A DNA stretch of 33,418 nucleotides from IMG/VR virus record IMGVR_UViG_3300032293_002112, positions 1 to 33,418 of that record; one strand, 5' to 3'. Source of the DNA: a virus. A model generated the notes under the pieces. That model worked only from the letters and a program-made list of their open reading frames with translations. It was not told the origin of the DNA and made no database searches. This document shows, one piece after another, positions 5,423-14,400 of the stretch. Position numbers and translations under genes: made by a program. Positions within the stretch are counted from its first letter, which is position 1; each line of letters opens with the position of its first letter.

Positions 5423-8400
5423 ATGATACAAACGGGATTTGAGTCTAGAGTCAAAATACAACAAATAATTGACAATCAACTTCCAGAATTTATACTGGAT
5501 GAAAGTCCCAAAGCTTCAGAATTTTTGAAGCAATATTATATTTCTCAGGAATATCAAGGTGGTCCTGTAGATATTGCAGAAAATTTAGATCAATATTTAA
5601 AATTAGATAATTTAACCTCAGAAGTTGTTGTAGGTAATGTTGGTCTTAGCGCAAATATTGATTCTACAACTGGAATTATCACAGTAACAAGTACAAAAGG
5701 ATTTCCTCAAAAATATGGTCTGATTAAAATTGATGATGAAATTATTACTTATACCGGAATTACTACTAACACTTTTACTGGATGTGTTCGCGGATTTAGT
5801 GGCATTACTTCTTATCATGCAGTATCAAATCAGGAAGAATTAGTATTTTCTACTTCCAAATCTTCAACACATACCTTAGGATCTTCAGTACAGAATTTAA
5901 GTTCATTATTTTTAACAGAATTTTACAAAAAATTAAAATATACTTTAACTCCAGGATTAGAGGATGTAGACTTTGTTTCTGATTTAAATGTAGGAAACTT
6001 TATTAAAAATGCAAGATCTTTTTATCAATCTAAAGGTACTGAGGAATCTTTTAGAATTTTATTCAATGTTCTTTATGGCGTAACTCCAAAAGTAGTAAAT
6101 TTAGAAGATTTTTTAATTAAACCTTCTTCTGCACAGTATGTAAGGAGAAAAGTTATTTCTGCAGAAAGAATTTCTGGAGATCCATCAAAATTAGTTGGAC
6201 AATCAATTTTTAAATCCAATGATCCTACTACCAGTGCATCAGTTTCTGAAGTAGAAATATTTTCTAAAAATACTATAAAATATTATAAGATTTCTCTTTT
6301 TGTCGGTTATGAAGAAAGATCTGTAATTGAAGGAAAGTTTACTATCACACAAAATACAAAATGCTTGGAAAATGTTTCTGTGGGATCATCCGTTATTTCT
6401 GTTGATTCTACAATTGGATTTCCTGGAATTGGGACTATTGTATCTGGTAATAATACTATAAATTATACAGATAAAACAATTAATCAATTTTTAGGATGCA
6501 CTGGAATAGATGAGGAAATTAATACTGCTGATAACATAAGATCTGATGAAATTTATTTTGGATATGAGAATGGTGATACTACTAAAAAAGTAGAATTTAG
6601 AATTACTGGAGTATTGTCTGAATTTGTACCAATATCTGATTATTTTAAAGTTTCTGTTGGGGATGAAGTCCAAATAAAAACTTTGGGAGAAATAATCGAA
6701 GATACTGGGAATTCTTATAAAGAGATTTTTGCAAATTCTTGGATTTACAATACAAGTTCAAGATATGAGATAGAAACTTTTGATGGATCTAAACCAATAC
6801 TCAAAAGTATCACCAATAAATCAAGTTTAAAAGTTGGAGATATTATTGAAATTGTAGAAAGATACAGTAATATAGTAAGATATCCAACTACGAGTTCAAA
6901 TGTACCTTATGTTAAATCTATTGATAATGATTTAAAAACACTTGAATTGAATGATTTTTCATTATCTGGTTGGTACAATAATGATGTAGAATATGATTTA
7001 AGAAGAAAAGTTAATAAAGCAAGTAGTTCAATAATTCCTATTGAATATGGTAATGATGTTATTTTATCTGACGTATTGAATGTATATAATGAAAATGATG
7101 ATTATGCATATGTTGCTTCAAATTCTTTTCCATCAAATAATAGAAACTTATCAAGACCTTACACTTATAATGTAACTGCAAATACTAAATCTTCAATAGC
7201 TCTTCAGTTAACAGATAAAATTGATGAAAATTATTATAGTACAATAAATTTTAGTAGTGCTGTCCCATTTATTACTGGAGATAAAGTTTATTATCAACCA
7301 AGTTCATCAGTTATTTCTGGATTAGAAACTGGAATTTACTATGTTGAGGTTCAAGCAGATAATAAAAAAATCAAATTATATGATTCAAGATCATTTATTG
7401 GTAGTAAAAATTATATAAATTATTTAAGTTCAACTTTTGATTCTCAAAATACTCATAAATTTATATTATATACACAAAAATCTGAAATTATTGGTGCCCA
7501 AAAATTACTCAAGAAATTTCCATTAAATCAAAATATTCAGAATGGAACTGGAGAATTAACTCAACCAGGTTCTGTTGGAATGTTAATCAATGGGGTTGAG
7601 ATTCAAAATTACAAATCAAACGATAAAGTTTATTATGGTCCTTTAACATCTGTAAATGTTTTGAATGGTGGGGATAACTATGATGTTATAAATCCACCAC
7701 TAGTTACAATCTCTGCTGGATTGGGAATAACTGCATTAGTTCAACCAATTTTAAGTGGAAATATTAAAAAGGTATTCGTAGATTCACAAGATTTTGATAT
7801 TAGTTCCATCGTATCAATTGAAGTAAAAGGTGGTAACGGTAAAGGGGCAGTATTAGAACCAATTTTGAAAAAAAGATATCGTGAAATTTATTTTGACGGA
7901 AGATTATCTCCATCTGGTGGAGTAGATTATGAAAATGATACTGTAACATTTTTAACTAATCATAATTTAAATAGTGGTGATAGAGTAATTTACAATTCTA
8001 ATGGAAACAATGAAATCGGTATTGGTGATTTTGGAGGATCAAATAATGACCAAAATAGAATTTTATCCAACAATTCTGAATATTATATAAAAAAAGAAAG
8101 TAATAATACTATTAAATTATATCCATCTTTTTATGATTACTCTTCTGGAATTAACACAGTAGGATTTACTGAGGTATATACTTCTGGGATTCATAAATTT
8201 ACAACAGTACCAAATAAAAAAACAATATCAGAAATTAAAGTAATTGATGGTGGTGAGGGATATCAAAATAGAAAATTAATTGTAAAACCAACAGGAATAT
8301 CCACCACAAATCACACAATCAATTTTGATAATCATGGATTTAACGAGGGAGATCTTATTGAGTATAATTACCAGACTACAGCAATTGTAGGACTTTCTTC

Positions 8401-11400
8401 GTCATATCAATATTATGTTTCAAAACTAAATGATAATTCTTTTAGAGTATTTAACGCTGGAATTGGAGGTACAAATCTTTCAAACTATAATAGAAAAAAT
8501 TACGTCAAGTTTTTGTCAACAGGATCTGGATATCAATATTTTAAATATCCAAATATTTCAGTTTCAATAACTTACTCTAGAGAAAGTTCTAGTGATTATA
8601 GTACTATTGTAGCAACTCCTGTGGTTAGGGGAAGTATTATTGATACTTATTTGTATGAAAGTGGTACAGGTTATGGATCAACTGTATTAAATTTTCATAA
8701 AAAACCATTAATTACCATAAAGACTGGAAAAGAGGCTCAAGTAAAACCAGTTATTGTCAATGGATCAATAAATTCCATTAATCTCCAATATGGTGGATAT
8801 GATTACTATTCTGTTCCGGATTTAATTATAACAGATCCCACTAATTCTGGAGTAGGTGCAGAATTAAGACCAGTAATAGCAAATGGAAAAATAACTTCGG
8901 TAGAAATTACTAATCCTGGAATAGGATATTCAACTTCTACAACTATTTTGGTAAAATCTTCTGGCATTAATGCACTTCTAGAATCTAGAGTTAGAAGTTT
9001 GACCGTAAATAATAACAAGAAATTTGGGGATGAATTATTACTTGAAGAGGGAGGTAAGTTAAAGTATTCTGTTTCTGGATACTTTAATACTCTTAGAAAT
9101 TCCTTTAACGATGTTGGATTAAATCATTCTCCAATTATTGGATGGTCTTATGATGGTAATCCAATATATGGACCTTATGGATATGAAGATGAAGAAAATT
9201 CTTCTTCTTCACTAAAAGTATTAAAATCTGGATATGAATTAAATATTGGTAATATTGAGGATAGACCAAATGGATTTGCAAATGGATTCTTTTTGGAAGA
9301 TTATGAATATAAAAATTCTGGGAATTTGGATGAATATAATGGAAGATTTGGAAAAACTCCAGAATTTCCAAATGGAGTTTATGCATATTTTGCTACATTA
9401 GAAAGTCAAACTTTAGTATCAACATTTCCATATTTTATTGGAAACAAGTATAGGTCAAATTATATAATTGATAATTCTAATCTTAATCAATCATTTGACT
9501 TTAATAATTCACTATTACTTAGAAATACTTTTCCATATAAAATTTCTGACAAATATGCGTCTAATGATTTTATAATAGAGTCAAATGAATTATCAAATCA
9601 AAAATCGGTTATTGAATCAGTAACGGAAGGATCTGTAGAAAATTTTGACATTTTAAATTCTGGATCGGATTATAAAATTAATGATTCTTTAGATTTTAAT
9701 AATACTGATACATTTGGGGGTGGATTAATTGTAAAAGTATCCTCAATAAAAGGAAAAGAGATTGTAAATGTCAATACTTTAGTGCAAACTTATGATAATG
9801 TAGTTTTTAGTTGGAAGAATGGAAGAGAAATAAAGGCGTTTATCAGTCCATATCATACATTATCCAATAAAGATTATGTTACAATTTCTGGACTTTCTAC
9901 TAATCTAAGTCAATTGAATGGATCATACCAAATAGGAGTTACTTCATATTCATCTTCTTGCATTTCTTCGATAACTTCATCAACGGTAGGATATTCTACT
10001 GAAATTTACGTATCCCAATTACCTTCAGAACCAATATCAGTTGGAAGTAGCATTGTTATTGGTTCTGAAACATTAAAAGTTTTAGAAGTATTTAAAAGTT
10101 TAAATATTTTAAAGGTCCAAAGAGGTTCAACTGGAGTATCTCATACTGCAACAACACAAATAAATTTCTTACCAGATTATTTTACACTTACAAAAAATAC
10201 TGATTATTTTAATTCATATCCAACCGATAAAGTTTATTTTAATCCAAAAGAAAGTATTGGAGTTGGTACTAATATTGGAGTTACAAGTTCTATAACTTTT
10301 AGTTTTGGAGTTTCTTCAATAACTAGAATAATTCCAACAAAAGGAATTTATATTGAAAATCATCCGTTTAAAGATAATCAAAAAGTTATTTTTGAAAAAC
10401 CTACAGGTACTCCTCAATTTTCTATATCAACTACATCTGATCCCGCAGATGCAGTTAGTTTTCCAAGTTCTGGAAATTCTCAACTAGTATATATTGTAAA
10501 CAAAAATAAAAATGCAATAGGAATCAAAACTAGTATAAATTCTGCAGAAGTATTTTTCACAAGTATTAATGATGCCAATAATGATGAATATTCTTTCAGT
10601 AGTAGTTATGATCAAGTAATTGGCAATATAGAAAAAATCAAATCTACTGTTTCAGTTTCCACTTCCCATAATTTAACTAATGGAGATTTAATTAATCTGA
10701 CCGTTATACCAAATCTATCAGTTGGTATTGGTACTTCAACTTCAGTTTATGTTAAAAGAAACTCAATTGATAATACAATTTTTATAAATCCGATTGGATT
10801 CAACTCAACTGGTATTAGTACACAAACAAATACTATCACAATTAATTCCCATAACTTAAATACTGGAGATAAAATTTACTATTCATCAACAGATTTAATT
10901 GCATCAGGACTATCTACGGGATCGTACTTTGTATATAAAGTTGATAACAACAAGATTAAACTTTCTGAGACATATATTGATTCCAAAGTTAATCCACCAA
11001 TAGTAGTAAGTATTGCAGGTACTGGTGGAAAATATCAAAATATTTCATTGATAAATCCACAAATAAAATCAGTTAAGAGCAATAATTTAGTATTTAATCT
11101 GTCAGATTCTTCTTTATCTGGTTATAAATTTAAAATTTATTATGATCAGGAGTTCAAAAATGAATTCGTTTCTACTGCCAAAACTACAGGATTTACATTA
11201 ATTGGTGTAGGAACTGTAGGAGTATCCTCAACTGCATCAATAACCATCAAATATGATGAAAATTTACCAACTAAATTATATTATAATTTAGAAAAGTCTG
11301 GTTATATAAGTACTTCAGATAAAGACGTAAGTAATTATTCAGAAATATTATTTGTAGATAGTCAATACACTGACACCCATTCTATCTTTGGTGTGGGAAC

Positions 11401-14400
11401 AACAACTTTTAATATTACATTGAATAAAACTCCAGAAAAATTAACATATTCTCAGTCTGAATGTAGTGTTCTAGAATATTCAACAACTTCTACATCAGCA
11501 AAAGGACCTATTGATAAAATTAATATTATTTCTGGAGGAACTGGATATAAAAAACTTCCATCACTTTCTGGGTCTAATTCTGAAGATGGAAAAGGTATCT
11601 ATGCTATTCCAAAATCAAAAACAATAGGATATCCAAAAGAAGTTAGAATCATTAATGAAGGTTTTGAATATTCTTGCGACAAAACTTTACGGCCGAATGC
11701 TTATATATCACCACTAATTACAATTGAAAATTCAAATACAATTTCTGAAATTAATGTCTTAGATGGGGGCAAAAATTACATAAATCCTCCTTCTATTGTA
11801 ATTGTAAACTCTGAAACAGGAGAGAAGATAGATAGTGGAATTTTAGAAGCAACTTTATCGGGAAGTTCAATTAATTCTTTAAAGATTATTCAAGAACCAA
11901 AAGGATTGCCATCATCAATTGTAAAATTATTTGCTACAAATAATACCAATGGTACTAGTATTCAAAAGGTTGAATCATCTTCTAGTGGAATTTTTACATG
12001 TGCAATAACTACCCCAAGTTTTGGATTTAGTACATATCCATTTAATATTGGTGATAAAGTTTTTGTTGAAGGAATACAAAAACAAAGTTCTACTGGAACA
12101 GGATTCAATTCTGAAGATTATAATTATGAATTTTTTACCGTCAGTGATTATGATAATTCTTCCGGAATTCTTGATAGGGTTACATTTAATATTTCGGGTC
12201 TAACAACAAATACTGGAATAGCAAAAACTATTCAAGATTCGGTTGGAAATATTATAAATTACAATAACTATCCCAAATTTGAAGTTATACAAAAAATATC
12301 TTATTTTAGAATTGGGGAAAAAATTATTTCTGATGGAATAGAAAGAGATTTAGTCATCTCAAATTATGAAAATAATTTTATTAAAGTGTATGGTACTTAT
12401 AATTTATCTTTAGGTGAGGTTATTGTAGGAAAGGAATCTGGAAATATTGCAAAAATAAGTAAAATAGAACCAAATTTGGGAAGATTTGAAATTGATTATG
12501 CAATAGATAGGAAGAATGGTTGGTCAAATAATATTGGAAAATTAAACCAAGATACGCAGTCAATTTCCGATAATGATTATTACCAAAATCTTTCATATAC
12601 TATAAAAAGTCCTATTGAATATGATAACTTCAAAACATCAGTAAATAATTTACTTCATACCAGTGGATTGAAAAATTTTGCAGATACTCAAATCACATCT
12701 AAATCTGAATCAGGAATAACGTCAGTTTCACAATATTTAAATATTGTCAATAATATAGTAGAAGAAAATAAAGTAGATACAATTTATAATTTTGATTTAG
12801 TTAATGATATTGATACAGTAAATAATTCATCAAAGTTTATAAAATTAAAGAATAAAAAATTATCCGACTATATTCAATGTATAAGTAATGTAGTTTTAAA
12901 AATAGATGACATAAGTAAAAACTTTTCTGATATTGATGGAACTCCATTAACATTTTTAAATGTTTTTAAATTAAATCCTTCAGATTCATATAATGAATTA
13001 CTTTTTAAAATTTCGAATACTTCATATACACAGATACAATTAACAGAATTAATAATACTGAATAATGGTACTAATGTTTTCTTACTTGAACAAGAATCAT
13101 TAACTGGAGTTGGAGCAGGAACTACTCATATTCCCGGAGAACAGATTGGGCAATTTTCAATTTATGAAGATGAAATAGGTGAAAATTATATTCAGTTTAT
13201 TCCAACAAATCCATATGATTATGATTATGATATTAAATTAATTCGTAGCAAATTTAATTCATCTACTGCAGGGATTGGAACTACATCTATAGGATTTGTA
13301 AATTTGAGTGGCGTAGTAACAACTTCACAATCCGGAATAACAACTACAATCATTTCTATCCCATCATATAATTTTGAATCTTTATATGCAAATGTTAAAA
13401 TAGTTGACAATTTAACTAATCAAATGAATTTTGTCAATGTTTATCTAAACTATGATGGTACAAATACTTACATTTCAGAATATTATTTTGACTCAGAATC
13501 TTCGACAAATAATTATTCTGGCAATTTGATTGGAACTTTTGGATCCAACATTTCACCTGGTGGAATATTGTCATTAAACTATACTAATAATTCAACAAAT
13601 ACTGTAAATATTAGTTCAAAAATTGTTGGATTTGGATCGACATCAGTTGGAGTAGGGACATATAGATTCAAATTACCTGGAGAAATAGATGGTTATGAGC
13701 AGACTGCAATGTATGAATCTAAGTATCTAAAAAATGTTTCTTCAGCATCTACAACTTTAACAACTTTAAATAAATTTGATTTTAATGCAATTAAATCTTT
13801 TGTTAAAGTAAGCATGGGATCGACTAGTTCTTTACATAAGATTTTATTAGTTCATGACCAAACAAATTTCTATATTCAACAATCTACATTTCTTTCAGTT
13901 GAAGGAGCATTAGGAATAGGAACATTGGGAATAGGAACATTTGGAGCAGAATATTCTGGTAACAATTTCCAATTTAAATTTTATAAAGATCCAAATATAA
14001 ATTCAAATATTAATATTCTTTCATTTAATCAATGCATATACACTGCTACAAATACTGAAAATATTCCACCAAATCTTTCTTATGGAAAAGTTGATGAATC
14101 TTTTGAAATTGTTTCTTATAATGCAATTAATGGTGATAGAATTTCAAGATTGGATTTTGATTTAAAAACAAATGAAATACCAATATTTGCAAAAACTTTT
14201 AATCCTACTGATATAACAGTTTTAAATCCTTCTACTGGTAGATTTACAATTCCAAATCACTTCTTTAGTAATGCTGAGAGATTGATTTATACTCCCAAAT
14301 CTACATTTATTGGAATTGGTGAAAGTGCTGTAGGAATAGGACATACGTTAAATTCTTCTGGAATTGTTACTGATAGGTTGCCATCAGAAGTGTATGTGAT

